In this document: positions 24,073-32,192 of the stretch, one piece after another
Layout: each line of letters starts with the position of its first letter
How positions within the stretch are numbered: the stretch's first letter is position 1
Origin: DASUAO01 sp035763745
GTDB taxonomy: Bacteria; Actinomycetota; Acidimicrobiia; IMCC26256; PALSA-555
Direction of reading: 5' to 3'
Assembly: GCA_035763745.1 (NCBI GenBank)
Contig: DASUAO010000018.1
Span: forward strand, 1 to 64,000
DNA: 64,000 nucleotides
Notes under the pieces: model-generated
Seen by the model: the letters and a program-made list of their open reading frames with translations, nothing else
Database searches by the model: none
Told to the model about the DNA's origin: nothing
Translations under genes and position numbers: made by a program

Positions 24073-25362
24073 GTGGCTCGGCTCTCGACGGTCCGGTTCC
24101 GGGTCACCTTCGCCGCGGCGGGGCTCTTCGCGATCGCACTGACCGTCGCGTCCTTCGCGCTGGTGCGGTCGACGCACGACAGCCTGACGAGCGGGATCGA
24201 GCAGGCCAACCAGGAGCAGCTCGACGAGGCCGCCCGGCAGCTCGAACAGGGGATCGACCCGGCCGACGTCCAGGTCTCGAACCGGCGGGGTGGCACGCCG
24301 GCATTTCGGATCCGGGGTCCGGGCGGCCGCCAGTCCACGGTGCCGCCGCCCGGCACGCCAGTGGCCCGGCCGAACCGGACCGACCCGCAGGTGCGGGCCG
24401 AGCGCGTCGTCGAGACCGCCCAGGGCACGATCACGCTGATCGCCGAGCGCTCGATCGCGCAGGTCGACGAGACGGTCGACAGCATCACGGAGGCGCTGCT
24501 GGTCGGGGTCCCGCTGCTCGTGCTGCTCGTCGGCGGTCTCACCTGGTGGTTCGCGGGCCGCGCGCTGCGACCCGTCGAGGCGATCCGCGCCGAGGCGGCG
24601 GCGATCACGGGCTCGACGATCCACCGGCGCGTTCCCGAACCGACCACCGACGACGAGATCGGCCGCCTGGCCCGCACCATGAACTCGATGCTCGACCGCC
24701 TCGAAGAGACGTCGCTGCGCCAGCGACGGTTCGTGTCCGACGCCTCGCACGAGCTGCGCAGCCCGGTCGCGGTGATCCGGACCCAGCTGGAGGTCGCGCT
24801 GCGTCGTGGTGAGGACACCGACTGGACGGCGGTCGCGCACCGGGTGCTCGCCGAGGACCAACGACTCGAGGAGGCCGTGGGCGAGCTGCTGGAGCTGGCT
24901 CGGAGCGAGGAGGGCGAAGAGGTCCGGCTCGCCGACGTGGACCTCGACGAGATCGTGCTCGACGAGGTCGCGCGACCCCGGCGGATCCCGGTCGACCCGA
25001 GTCACGTCTCCGCGGGGCGAGTGCACGGCAACGCGGCACAGCTCACCTCGGTCGTCCGCAACCTGCTCGACAACGCCTGTCGCCATGCGACGACCCGGGT
25101 CGACGTGCACGTCAGCGTCGACGGCCCCGAGGTCGTCCTCGTCGTCGACGACGACGGGCCGGGCGTCCCTCCCGAGGAGCGCGAGCGCGTCTTCGAGCGC
25201 TTCACCCGCCTCGACGAGGGTCGCAGCCGCGACGCCGGCGGTGTGGGGCTCGGGCTCGCGATGGTGCGCACGATCGCCGAACGCCACGGTGGGCACGTCG
25301 CGATCGAGGACGCGCCGATCGGCGGCGCGCGCTTCGTGGTGCGACTGCCGGCTGCGCCCTGA
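24073..25362 (+). CDS. Sensor histidine kinase
   Basis: A 429-residue kinase: helix 1 (about 10-30), an external domain of about 110 residues, helix 2 (LLVGVPLLVLLVGGLTWWFAG), HAMP, then HisKA with H226 in FVSDASHELRSPVAV and HATPase_c with N box NLLDNACRHA, G1 DDDGPGVP and G2 GVGLGLAMVRTIAERHGG. The external part is rich in Arg, Gln and Pro with no recognisable ligand domain. GTG at 24073 gives a natural N terminus. It pairs with the regulator just upstream. Confidence 0.93.
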   Translation: MARLSTVRFRVTFAAAGLFAIALTVASFALVRSTHDSLTSGIEQANQEQLDEAARQLEQGIDPADVQVSNRRGGTPAFRIRGPGGRQSTVPPPGTPVARPNRTDPQVRAERVVETAQGTITLIAERSIAQVDETVDSITEALLVGVPLLVLLVGGLTWWFAGRALRPVEAIRAEAAAITGSTIHRRVPEPTTDDEIGRLARTMNSMLDRLEETSLRQRRFVSDASHELRSPVAVIRTQLEVALRRGEDTDWTAVAHRVLAEDQRLEEAVGELLELARSEEGEEVRLADVDLDEIVLDEVARPRRIPVDPSHVSAGRVHGNAAQLTSVVRNLLDNACRHATTRVDVHVSVDGPEVVLVVDDDGPGVPPEERERVFERFTRLDEGRSRDAGGVGLGLAMVRTIAERHGGHVAIEDAPIGGARFVVRLPAAP

Positions 25363-25401
25363 CGACGTTCCTCGACCGTCGGCGAGCGGGGACCTGGCCA
25401 C

Positions 25402-25407
25402 TAGCGT
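25402..25407 (+). promoter_or_regulatory. Leaderless-type -10 box
   Basis: TAGCGT lies 7 bases before the GTG of the phosphatase-family gene at 25415. Confidence 0.5.
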
Positions 25408-25414
25408 CGCCCCG

Positions 25415-26140
25415 GTGCCCGACCTGTCCCTCGCGTCGTTCAACACCCACTACGGCGTGCACGCCTCGCGTCGCGCGCACCCGAGGGCGTTCGACATGAC
25501 CGCGGCGCTCGCGTCGCTCGACACCGACGTCGTGGTGGTGCAGGAGCTGTGGCGCCCCGACGGCGAACGGGGCGCCGTCGACGATGCGGCGACCGCGCTC
25601 GGCTACGAGATCGTGTACGAGCCCACGAGCCGCGCCACCCTCGGGCCCCACTGGCCCCACCTCGTCCCCGACGGTGAAGGTGAGTCCGGGATCGCGGTGC
25701 TCTCGCGTCTGCCGGTGCGGCGGATCGGCTCGCTCGCGCTGGGCCCCACGCCCGGGGACCCGGCACCGGTGCGGACCGCCCTCGACGTCGAGGTCGACGT
25801 CGGACCACGACGGCTGCGGATCGTGGCCGTGCACCTCACGTCGCGGCTCCCCCACGGACCGGTGCTCCAGCTGCGGCGGCTGGCTCCGCTGCTCCCCACC
25901 CCGGGAACGCCGACGGTGATCGCCGGCGACTGCAACTTCTGGGGCCCCGGGGTCGTGGGCCTCCTGCGGGGCTGGCGCCGGACGGTGCGCGGTCGCACCT
26001 GGCCGTCACGGATGACGCACAGCCAGATCGATCACATCCTCGTCCGCCCGGGCGACGGGATCCGCGCGTCCGACGGACGGGTGCTGCCGCGGGTCGGGTC
26101 GGATCACCTGCCGGTGCGGGTGGACCTCGCGCTGCCCTGA
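25415..26140 (+). CDS. Endonuclease/exonuclease/phosphatase-family protein
   Basis: A 241-residue EEP-fold hydrolase. Visible active-site elements: ASFNTHYG (Asn), VVVQELW (metal Glu), IAGDCNFWG (DxN), and the paired SQIDHILV and GSDHLPVRVDL (catalytic His). No secretion signal. It could cleave phosphodiesters in nucleic acids, lipids or small molecules. Confidence 0.85.
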   Translation: MPDLSLASFNTHYGVHASRRAHPRAFDMTAALASLDTDVVVVQELWRPDGERGAVDDAATALGYEIVYEPTSRATLGPHWPHLVPDGEGESGIAVLSRLPVRRIGSLALGPTPGDPAPVRTALDVEVDVGPRRLRIVAVHLTSRLPHGPVLQLRRLAPLLPTPGTPTVIAGDCNFWGPGVVGLLRGWRRTVRGRTWPSRMTHSQIDHILVRPGDGIRASDGRVLPRVGSDHLPVRVDLALP

Positions 26141-26154
26141 GCCGCGTCGCGGCC

Positions 26155-26823
26155 TCAGACCGGCCCGAGGCCGAAGGACGCCCGGGCTTCGTTGTAGAGC
26201 CGCAGGATCGTGGCCGAGTAGGTGGTCGAGGTGGCCCAGTTGCCGTTGCCCATCTGGTACCAGGTGGTGGCCTTGCCCTTCGGGGACACGAGGTGGAACC
26301 GGGGGTCGACGCACGCGTTGGCCAGGATCGGTGGCGCGCACGTCGTGGCGCTCGGGTCGGCGTAGGCCCGCAGGTGCTGGATCTGGGCCCGGACGCCGGT
26401 CCGGGCGTCGGCGAACGTGGCGGGCGCGGGGTTCGAGTCGGTGGCGCCGATCCCGGCGAAGTTGTTCTTCCAGGCCGGCACGCTGCCGCTGAAGCGGTAC
26501 CAGGCGGTCTCGACGATCCCCTGGATGAAGGCGATGTCGCCCCGGACGCCCTCGGCGGCACCTTCCTGGACGTAGATCTCGGTCAGGGTCGCCACGGGCA
26601 CGGTGGCGGAGAACACGCCGCCGGGTTGGGGCTGACGGGTCAGGAACCACTGCGCCAGCTGGGCGCCCGTGAGGGCGCTCGTGCCCATGATCGAGGCGGC
26701 CCCGGCCGGCGCCGGGGACGGACTGGGAGCACGGCCGGTTCCCGGACGCATGCAGCCCGCCAGCAGCACCATGGCCACGATGGTCACGCAGAGCGCTCGG
26801 CGGTGGTGGCGGAGAGTCTTCAT
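26155..26823 (-). CDS. Lipoprotein with N-acetylglucosaminidase-type domain
   Basis: The 222-residue protein starts with a lipoprotein signal (hydrophobic core then MVLLAGC, lipidated Cys at about 24). The mature part resembles FlgJ/LytG-type muramidase-glucosaminidases: catalytic Glu candidate in FIQGIVETAWYRFSG, then NNFAGIGATDSN and TWYQMGNGNWATSTTYSATILRLYNE. It would cut cell-wall glycan at the membrane outer face. Its leader is unusually structured. Confidence 0.8.
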   Translation of the reverse strand: MKTLRHHRRALCVTIVAMVLLAGCMRPGTGRAPSPSPAPAGAASIMGTSALTGAQLAQWFLTRQPQPGGVFSATVPVATLTEIYVQEGAAEGVRGDIAFIQGIVETAWYRFSGSVPAWKNNFAGIGATDSNPAPATFADARTGVRAQIQHLRAYADPSATTCAPPILANACVDPRFHLVSPKGKATTWYQMGNGNWATSTTYSATILRLYNEARASFGLGPV

Positions 26824-26940
26824 TTGCCCCGGGGATCGGCCGCTCGCCGCGCGAGGTTGAGGGGCAATCGCTACTCGGCATGGTTTCTCTCCCGAACGGA
26901 CGACCGATCGGCCCCGCCCAGGGGTCGGCCGGGCGCCGGG
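26824..26940 (-). promoter_or_regulatory. Structured 5' leader of the cell-wall hydrolase gene
   Basis: On the minus strand ATTGCCCC and GGGGCAAAT enclose an inner CTCGC/GCGAG hairpin, and the last stem ends in the start codon itself, so it would hide the translation start. A GGGAGAG site lies just before an out-of-frame ATG at 26881. The block around AACCTCGC loosely recalls the 3' end of ydaO (c-di-AMP) riboswitches, which control wall hydrolases in actinobacteria, but the other conserved parts are not clear. Confidence 0.35.
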
Positions 26941-27588
26941 TCAGCGGGTGGCGGAGCCGATGGGGGCGAGGCTGGAGACCGTCGTCCGGGTGTCCGTCGG
27001 GGCCGCAGCAGTGGTCGGGGCCCCCGCCCCGATGGGCGCCGCAGTGGCGTCCCGGGCGAGCGAGGTGGGCGTCGTGGGCGCGTCGACGGCGTCGACGGGC
27101 GTCACCATCCGGAGCCGGAGGTGGCCGGCGTCGACCAGCGCCTCGAGGCCGGGGCCGAGCTCGATGTCGCCCGCCGCGCAGTGCCCGTTCGGACCCGTGC
27201 GCACCACCGCACCGTCGGGCAACGAGAGGCCCTGCTCTCCCGTGACCATCGTCCCGTCGGGGAGCTGCACGACCGTGTCGACGGCCACCGCGAGGGCGAG
27301 CGTCTGGTCGTCGACCCCGCGCCCGTACGCACCGGTGAGAGCGCCCGCGAGCACCACGGCCGCCGCGGCCGCCGCGGCGCCGCTGATCACACCCGGTCGT
27401 CGGGCGCGCCGACGAGCCGTCGGGAGCGCGACCAGTCGGCCCGGCGGGTTCGTGGTCAGCAGACGGTGCTCGAGGTCGACCCGGAACCCGCGGTCGGGCC
27501 CGATCGACTCCCGACCACCGGCCAGCTCGAGCAGGCCAAGCACCTCGTGCCGGGTGGTGCGCCGGGTCGTCCGCCGCGTGGCCTTCAT
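26941..27588 (-). CDS. Probable anti-sigma factor, single-pass membrane protein
   Basis: The 215-residue protein has a basic cytoplasmic N terminus of about 65 residues, one membrane helix (GVISGAAAAAAAVVLAGALTGAY) and an outer domain rich in Thr, Ala and Asp with a C-terminal TTAAAPTDTRTT stretch. No zinc-type anti-sigma motif is visible. The function is inferred from topology and position directly downstream of an ECF sigma gene. Confidence 0.65.
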   Translation of the reverse strand: MKATRRTTRRTTRHEVLGLLELAGGRESIGPDRGFRVDLEHRLLTTNPPGRLVALPTARRRARRPGVISGAAAAAAAVVLAGALTGAYGRGVDDQTLALAVAVDTVVQLPDGTMVTGEQGLSLPDGAVVRTGPNGHCAAGDIELGPGLEALVDAGHLRLRMVTPVDAVDAPTTPTSLARDATAAPIGAGAPTTAAAPTDTRTTVSSLAPIGSATR

Positions 27589-27629
27589 CGCGTCGCCCTG
27601 GGCGGAGCCGGGGGCACGAGGACGGTCAT
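27585..27629 (-). CDS. 14-residue mini-ORF linking sigma and anti-sigma genes
   Basis: It encodes MTVLVPPAPPRATR. Its ATG overlaps the sigma stop (ATGA) and its TGA overlaps the anti-sigma ATG (ATGA). It could relay ribosomes from one gene to the other and so fix their ratio. No sequence conservation can be judged here, so it may be incidental. Confidence 0.35.
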   Translation of the reverse strand: MTVLVPPAPPRATR

Positions 27630-28312
27630 TCGCCGACCCCCCGCGGTCCCTGCTCGGCCCGGTCGTAGCTGCGTCGCAGCGCGCTGAGCGCCCGGTGCAG
27701 CGTCACCGCCAGCACCGCCTTCGAGCAGCCCATCGCCTCGGCGGCGTCTTGGGTGCTCATCCCGCCGAGGTACCGGAGCGTGAGGACCTGCTGGTAGCGG
27801 GGGCGGAGCGTCGACATCGCCGCGAGCATGCGCTCGACGTCCTGCTCGCGCTCGAGTCGGTCGGTGTCGTCGTGGGTGGCCTGGTCGGCCAGCGCGTGGA
27901 GGGCGCGCTGGCCCCGTCGCGTCTTGCTCCGACCCTCGCGGCGGTAGTGGTCGACGAGCTCGTTCGCGGCGATCCGGTAGAGCCAGGGGCCGAACCCGGA
28001 CCCGGCGGTGTCGAAGCGGTCGAGATGGCGATAGGCCCGCTCGAAGGTCGCGGCGGTGACGTCCTCGGCCGCCTCCCTGGTCCAGGTCCGACGGTGGGCG
28101 AACGCGTAGATGCGGTCGACGTAGCGTCGGTAGAGGACGCCGAAGGCCCCCGGGTCGCGCCGGGCGCGCGCGACCAGGGCGCGCTCCTCGGACCCCAGTT
28201 CCCCGGACGTGGATGCCCCGGACGTGGATGCCCCGGACGAGGATGCCCCGGACGAGTCGGGTGTCGTCTCCCCGAGCACTCGGGCGGATCGCACAGGTTC
28301 TGCTGGCCCCAC
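27626..28312 (-). CDS. ECF-type RNA polymerase sigma factor
   Basis: The 228-residue protein has sigma region 2 (LYRRYVDRIYAFAHRRTWTREAAEDVTAATFERAYRHL...GPWLYRIAANELVDHYRR) and region 4 (LRPRYQQVLTLRYLGGMSTQDAAEAMGCSKAVLAVTLHRALSALR). The first 45 residues are an unusual extension made of Ser-Gly-Ala-Ser-Thr repeats from a 15-bp tandem repeat. The GTG start at 28312 is therefore uncertain. The downstream membrane protein is its presumed anti-sigma. Confidence 0.88.
   Translation of the reverse strand: MGPAEPVRSARVLGETTPDSSGASSSGASTSGASTSGELGSEERALVARARRDPGAFGVLYRRYVDRIYAFAHRRTWTREAAEDVTAATFERAYRHLDRFDTAGSGFGPWLYRIAANELVDHYRREGRSKTRRGQRALHALADQATHDDTDRLEREQDVERMLAAMSTLRPRYQQVLTLRYLGGMSTQDAAEAMGCSKAVLAVTLHRALSALRRSYDRAEQGPRGVGE
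28201..28260. repeat. 15-bp tandem repeat in the sigma-factor N terminus
   Basis: Units CCCCGGACGTGGATG start at 28201, 28216, 28231 and 28246 (the last two slightly diverged). They encode GAST/S-type pentapeptides at the start of the sigma factor. Confidence 0.9.
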
Positions 28313-28688
28313 GGCTCCCAGTCTTGCCCGTCACCACCGCCGGAGCGAACCTTCGCCGCACCGGAACGACCGGCGAGGCGGGGCCGACGAGCAGCCGTCC
28401 GTGGGCTGGGGCGGGGTGGACGGCGCCATCGGCCCCGACCTCGCGGTCATCGAGAAGCCCCAGGGGGACCGCTCGCGAGCACCACCTGGTCGTCGTCCGG
28501 CCGGGGGGCCGGGCGCAGCCCCGGGGGGCGGACCAGGAGTCGAAGTCGGCGCACATCCTCCCCAACGCCCACCGCGCACCGACATTTCAGCCCACGCGCG
28601 TCGATCGCCCCGGCGCTACCCTGACGCCATCGTCAGGTCCCGATCAGGCCACGTCTCGATGAGGCCGGGGCTCGAGCAAGGAGCATCC
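28313..28688. other. Divergent intergenic region, sigma factor to P450
   Basis: There is no gene I can support in these 376 bases. On the plus strand TACCCT (about 28618) is a possible -10 box for the P450, leaving a leader of about 65 bases. Any autoregulatory promoter of the ECF factor should lie here, but I could not pick a convincing -35/-10 pair. Confidence 0.4.
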
Positions 28689-29909
28689 GTGGCCGACAAC
28701 CAGCATCAGGACGGCGGCGCCCCCGCCCTGGGCGACGGGCTCTTCGACGGCGACATGTCGAAGTGCCCCCAGCCCCTGTACCAGATGATGCGCGAGCACG
28801 CCGCCGTCATCCGCGCCGACGAGCACCATGTCCTCGTCACCCGACACGGCGAGGTCCTGGACACCCTGCGCGACGCCGACACGTTCTCGTCCGACATGGA
28901 CGCGGTCCCGCTCGGCAACGACCGCCCGCTGATCCCACTGCAGATCGACCCACCGGACCACCTCAAGTTCCGCAAGATCCTGGACCCGCTCTTCGCGCCC
29001 CGCGCGGTGGCGCTCCTCGAGCCGGAGGTTCGGCGCCTCACCACAGAGCTCATCGACGCATTCATCGAGGCCGGCGAGGTCGACCTCAGCGAGGCACTTG
29101 CCGTCCCGCTCCCCTGCACCGTGTTCCTCGCGCTGCTCGGTCTCCCCCAGGAGGACCTCCCCACGTTCCTGCGCATCAAGGACGGGATCATCCGCCCACC
29201 CGGCCTCGCCGGCCGCGAGGCCGACGTCGTTCGCCGGCGCACCGCCCAGGAGATCTACTCCTACTTCGCACCGGTCATCGCGACTCGTCGGGCCGAGCCG
29301 CGCGACGACCTCATCACGCGGTTCACCATGGCCGAGGTCGACGGCCACCGGCTCACCGACGACGACATCGTCGACATCTGCTTCCTCTTCCTCATCGCCG
29401 GCCTCGACACGGTCACTGCCACGCTCACCTGCAACGTCGCGTACCTCGCCCAGCACCCCGAGCACCGTCGCGAGCTCGCCGAGGACCCGTCGTTGATCCC
29501 GGCTGCCGTCGAGGAGCTGATGCGATGGGAATCGCCGGTTCCCGGCGTCGCCCGGGTGCTCTCGCAAGACGCGGAGATCGCAGGCCAGCACCTGCCTGCC
29601 GGGACGCGCGTCACGGTCCTCATCGGCTCCGCGAACACCGACGGCGACGAGTTCGACCGGGCCGACACCGTCGACTTCCACCGCGAGGCGAACCGCCATC
29701 TCGCGTTCGGCGGCGGCATCCACCGGTGCCTCGGTTCCCACCTCGCCCGCCTCGAGCTGCGGGTCGCGATGGAAGAGCTCCAACGCCGGATCCCCGACTA
29801 CGAGCTCGCGCCCGGCACCACGCTCGAGTACACCGAAGGGCTGCGCGCGGTCGAGCACCTCCCGCTGGTCTTCACCCCGGGTCGCCGGGAGCAGGAGGTC
29901 GGCCGATGA
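28689..29909 (+). CDS. Cytochrome P450
   Basis: The 406-residue bacterial class I P450 has I-helix FLFLIAGLDTVTATLTCNVAY (acid-alcohol pair D-T), K-helix VEELMRWESPV, and heme loop FGGGIHRCLGSHLARLEL with the thiolate Cys. The GTG start has AAGGAG 5-6 bases upstream. It overlaps a ferredoxin gene (ATGA) that would supply electrons. In a genome with steroid catabolic genes it might hydroxylate a sterol or terpenoid, but the substrate cannot be read from sequence. Confidence 0.95.
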   Translation: MADNQHQDGGAPALGDGLFDGDMSKCPQPLYQMMREHAAVIRADEHHVLVTRHGEVLDTLRDADTFSSDMDAVPLGNDRPLIPLQIDPPDHLKFRKILDPLFAPRAVALLEPEVRRLTTELIDAFIEAGEVDLSEALAVPLPCTVFLALLGLPQEDLPTFLRIKDGIIRPPGLAGREADVVRRRTAQEIYSYFAPVIATRRAEPRDDLITRFTMAEVDGHRLTDDDIVDICFLFLIAGLDTVTATLTCNVAYLAQHPEHRRELAEDPSLIPAAVEELMRWESPVPGVARVLSQDAEIAGQHLPAGTRVTVLIGSANTDGDEFDRADTVDFHREANRHLAFGGGIHRCLGSHLARLELRVAMEELQRRIPDYELAPGTTLEYTEGLRAVEHLPLVFTPGRREQEVGR

Positions 29910-30097
29910 AGGTGGTCGTCGACCTCGCCGCGTGCGTCGGACACGGCCGCTGCTACGCACTCGCTCCCGACGTGTTCGGGCCCGACGATCGCGGGCACTG
30001 CGAGGTCCTCCTCGCCGACGTCCCGCCCGAGCTCGAGGACCAGGCCCGCACCGGCGAAGCGAACTGCCCAGAGCGCGCGATCACCCTGACGTCCTAG
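29906..30097 (+). CDS. P450-linked single-cluster ferredoxin
   Basis: A 63-residue ferredoxin with C-V-G-H-G-R-C at the start and CPERAI near the end. A His stands where the second cluster Cys would be, leaving three Cys plus His. This pattern is known from P450-partner ferredoxins of mycobacteria, usually with a [3Fe-4S] cluster. Its ATG overlaps the P450 stop by four bases and has AGGAGG upstream, so the two are made together. Confidence 0.92.
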   Translation: MKVVVDLAACVGHGRCYALAPDVFGPDDRGHCEVLLADVPPELEDQARTGEANCPERAITLTS

Positions 30098-30126
30098 CGC
30101 CCTCGCCGCGCTCGCCCCGAGGGCGG

Positions 30127-31440
30127 TCAGAGGTTCTCCTCGGGGTCGACCGGTCCGACGGTCAGGTTCGCGGTGGCCTCCTCGGTATCGAGGTGGTGCA
30201 AACGCCCGGACCGTGCGGTCCACGTGAAGAACGCGAGGAGCAGCAAGCCGTCGACGATCAGCACCGATCGGATGCCGAGCGCGTCGGCCGCCATCCCCTG
30301 CAAGAGCACACCGAGGGGGTAGCAGAGCCCGAACGTCGTCAACCAGATCGCGAGGACGCGGCCGCGCATCGCGTCGGACGACAGGTGCTGGATGCAGCTG
30401 TTGTTCGTCGCGATCATGATCAGGAACCCACAGCCGACACCGGCCATCATCACGACCCCGACCGCCAGGCCGGGTGCGAGACCCAACGCGACCACGAAGC
30501 ACGCGTAGGTGACGAACCCGATCATCAGGATGGCGCTCGGCACTCGCCGCCCGTCGAGTCGACCCGTCACGACCGCCCCGATGATCGCGCCCACGCCCAG
30601 GGCGCCCGCGAGCACGCCGAACTCCAGCGCCGACGCGTCGAACATCTCGAGCGCGACGACGGGGATCAATGGCACGACCGGCTGTCCGACGAACGCCGTG
30701 AAGCCGTTGATCCCGATCGAGGTCCGGAGGCCCGGCTCGCGCCGGACGTACGCGAGACCGTCGCGGAAGTCGCGCAGGTACCCGCCGCGCGAGGTCGACG
30801 GCGCCGCCGCGGCGGGCCCCGAGCCGCGCATCGCCAGGAGCGCCACCAGGACGAACGCGAAGCTCAGCGCGTTGACCAGGAAGCACCAGCTCGCACCCGC
30901 CGTGTCGACGAGCAGGATGCCCGCCGCCACCGGCCCGAGCGCTTTCGAGATGTTGAACTGGGTCGAGTTCAGCATCACCGCGTTGGGGAGATCCCGTCGG
31001 GCGACGAGCGACGGGATGAACGCCGACCACACAGGGGCGTTGAGCGCCGCGGTCACGCCGCCGACGACCGAGAGCCCGAAGAGGAGCCAGTACGAGCGGG
31101 CGCCGGCGGCCCAGGTCGCCCAGAGGGTCACCGCCTGGGCCATCTGGATGGTCTGGGTGACCAGCAGCACCTTGCGACGCGGGAACCGGTCCGCCAGGGA
31201 CCCGCCGACGGGGCTCAGGACCACGAGCGGCACGACGAAGGCGAACGCGATGAGCCCGACCCGGGTCGCGCTGTCGGTGAGCAGCGCGACCACCCAGCCC
31301 AGGGCCGCGAGCTGCATCTGGGACCCGCTGCTCGACACCACGGCCCCGAGCCACAGCAGCCGGAAGTCACGCGACGCGAACGCCCGCAGGGAGTGGGGCC
31401 ACGCCCGGTCGGGAGGCGGGGTCAGCAACGCGTCGGCCAT
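30127..31440 (-). CDS. MFS transporter (EntS/MFS_3-like)
   Basis: A 437-residue, 12-helix major facilitator. SLRAFASRDFRLLWLGAVVSSSGSQMQ at the start and GGSLADRFPRRKVLLVTQTIQMAQA (the 2-3 loop signature) place it in the MFS_3 exporter group that includes enterobactin and drug exporters. Convergent with the ferredoxin gene. Substrate unknown. Confidence 0.88.
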   Translation of the reverse strand: MADALLTPPPDRAWPHSLRAFASRDFRLLWLGAVVSSSGSQMQLAALGWVVALLTDSATRVGLIAFAFVVPLVVLSPVGGSLADRFPRRKVLLVTQTIQMAQAVTLWATWAAGARSYWLLFGLSVVGGVTAALNAPVWSAFIPSLVARRDLPNAVMLNSTQFNISKALGPVAAGILLVDTAGASWCFLVNALSFAFVLVALLAMRGSGPAAAAPSTSRGGYLRDFRDGLAYVRREPGLRTSIGINGFTAFVGQPVVPLIPVVALEMFDASALEFGVLAGALGVGAIIGAVVTGRLDGRRVPSAILMIGFVTYACFVVALGLAPGLAVGVVMMAGVGCGFLIMIATNNSCIQHLSSDAMRGRVLAIWLTTFGLCYPLGVLLQGMAADALGIRSVLIVDGLLLLAFFTWTARSGRLHHLDTEEATANLTVGPVDPEENL

Positions 31441-31531
31441 GCCCGGCGGAGCGTACAGACGCGGCCCAGGTGACCGCGCGTCGCGCTCGCGCCGGGCTCA
31501 AGCGGGCCCAGCCGTGCGCCGATGGACCGGC

Positions 31532-32182
31532 GTGGACACCACACCCTTCGAGCTCCCGCGCGTGCGAACGCTCCTGTGGAACGCCGCCCCGCGGATCTTC
31601 GAGGGCGTCGTGCTCCCGCTCGCCGTGTTCCTGGCCGCGCTCCGCCTGCTGGGAGTCGCGGGAGCGGTGATCGCCGGCCTCGGGGTCGCGTACCTCGCGG
31701 TGGGATGGCGCGTCGCGACTCGGCGCAAGGTCCCCGGGATCCTCGCCCTCGGCGCGCTCACGCTCACCGCTCGTTCCGTCTTGATGCTGCTCACCGGGAG
31801 CACGGTGGTCTACTTCCTGCAGCCGACGCTGAGCACGGCACTGGTCGGGGTCGCGCTCGCGATCTCCGTCCCCGCCCGCCGGCCGCTCGCGGAGCGGCTC
31901 GCTCGGGACTTCTGCCCGTTGCCGCCCGATGTGCTCGCGCACCTCGCGCTCCGGCGGTTCTTCGAGCGCATCACGCTGCTGTGGTCGGCGGTCCAAGTGC
32001 TCAACGCCGTGGTCACGATCTGGTTGCTGCTGACGGAGTCGATCGGCACGTTCGTGGTGATCAGGACGGCGATCTCACTCGCCTTGACGGTGGGCGCCAT
32101 CGCGGTTTCGGTCGCGTCCTTCCGACGATGCATGCGGGACCACCCCCTTCCGCGCCAGGAAGCGCTCGCGCCGCAGGGATAG
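31532..32182 (+). CDS. VC0807-type integral membrane protein
   Basis: The 216-residue protein has about five hydrophobic segments. The layout (two helices, RRKVPGILALGALTLTARSVLMLLTGSTVVYFLQPTLSTALVGVAL, then ARRPLAERLARDFCPLPPD) matches the VC0807 family often found in actinobacteria; function unknown. GTG at 31532 is chosen; GTG at 31514 is in frame. Confidence 0.7.
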   Translation: MDTTPFELPRVRTLLWNAAPRIFEGVVLPLAVFLAALRLLGVAGAVIAGLGVAYLAVGWRVATRRKVPGILALGALTLTARSVLMLLTGSTVVYFLQPTLSTALVGVALAISVPARRPLAERLARDFCPLPPDVLAHLALRRFFERITLLWSAVQVLNAVVTIWLLLTESIGTFVVIRTAISLALTVGAIAVSVASFRRCMRDHPLPRQEALAPQG

Positions 32183-32185
32183 CCT
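32180..32185 (+). promoter_or_regulatory. Leaderless-type -10 box
   Basis: TAGCCT, overlapping the end of the upstream gene, lies 7 bases before the ATG at 32193. Confidence 0.5.
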
Positions 32186-32192
32186 GCGCGTC

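Noticed and set aside
26006..26881. Frame starting at ATG 26881 with a good GGGAGAG site
   Set aside because: It runs out of frame through the lipoprotein gene and has no family character. The lipoprotein signal and hydrolase motifs in the other frame are convincing.
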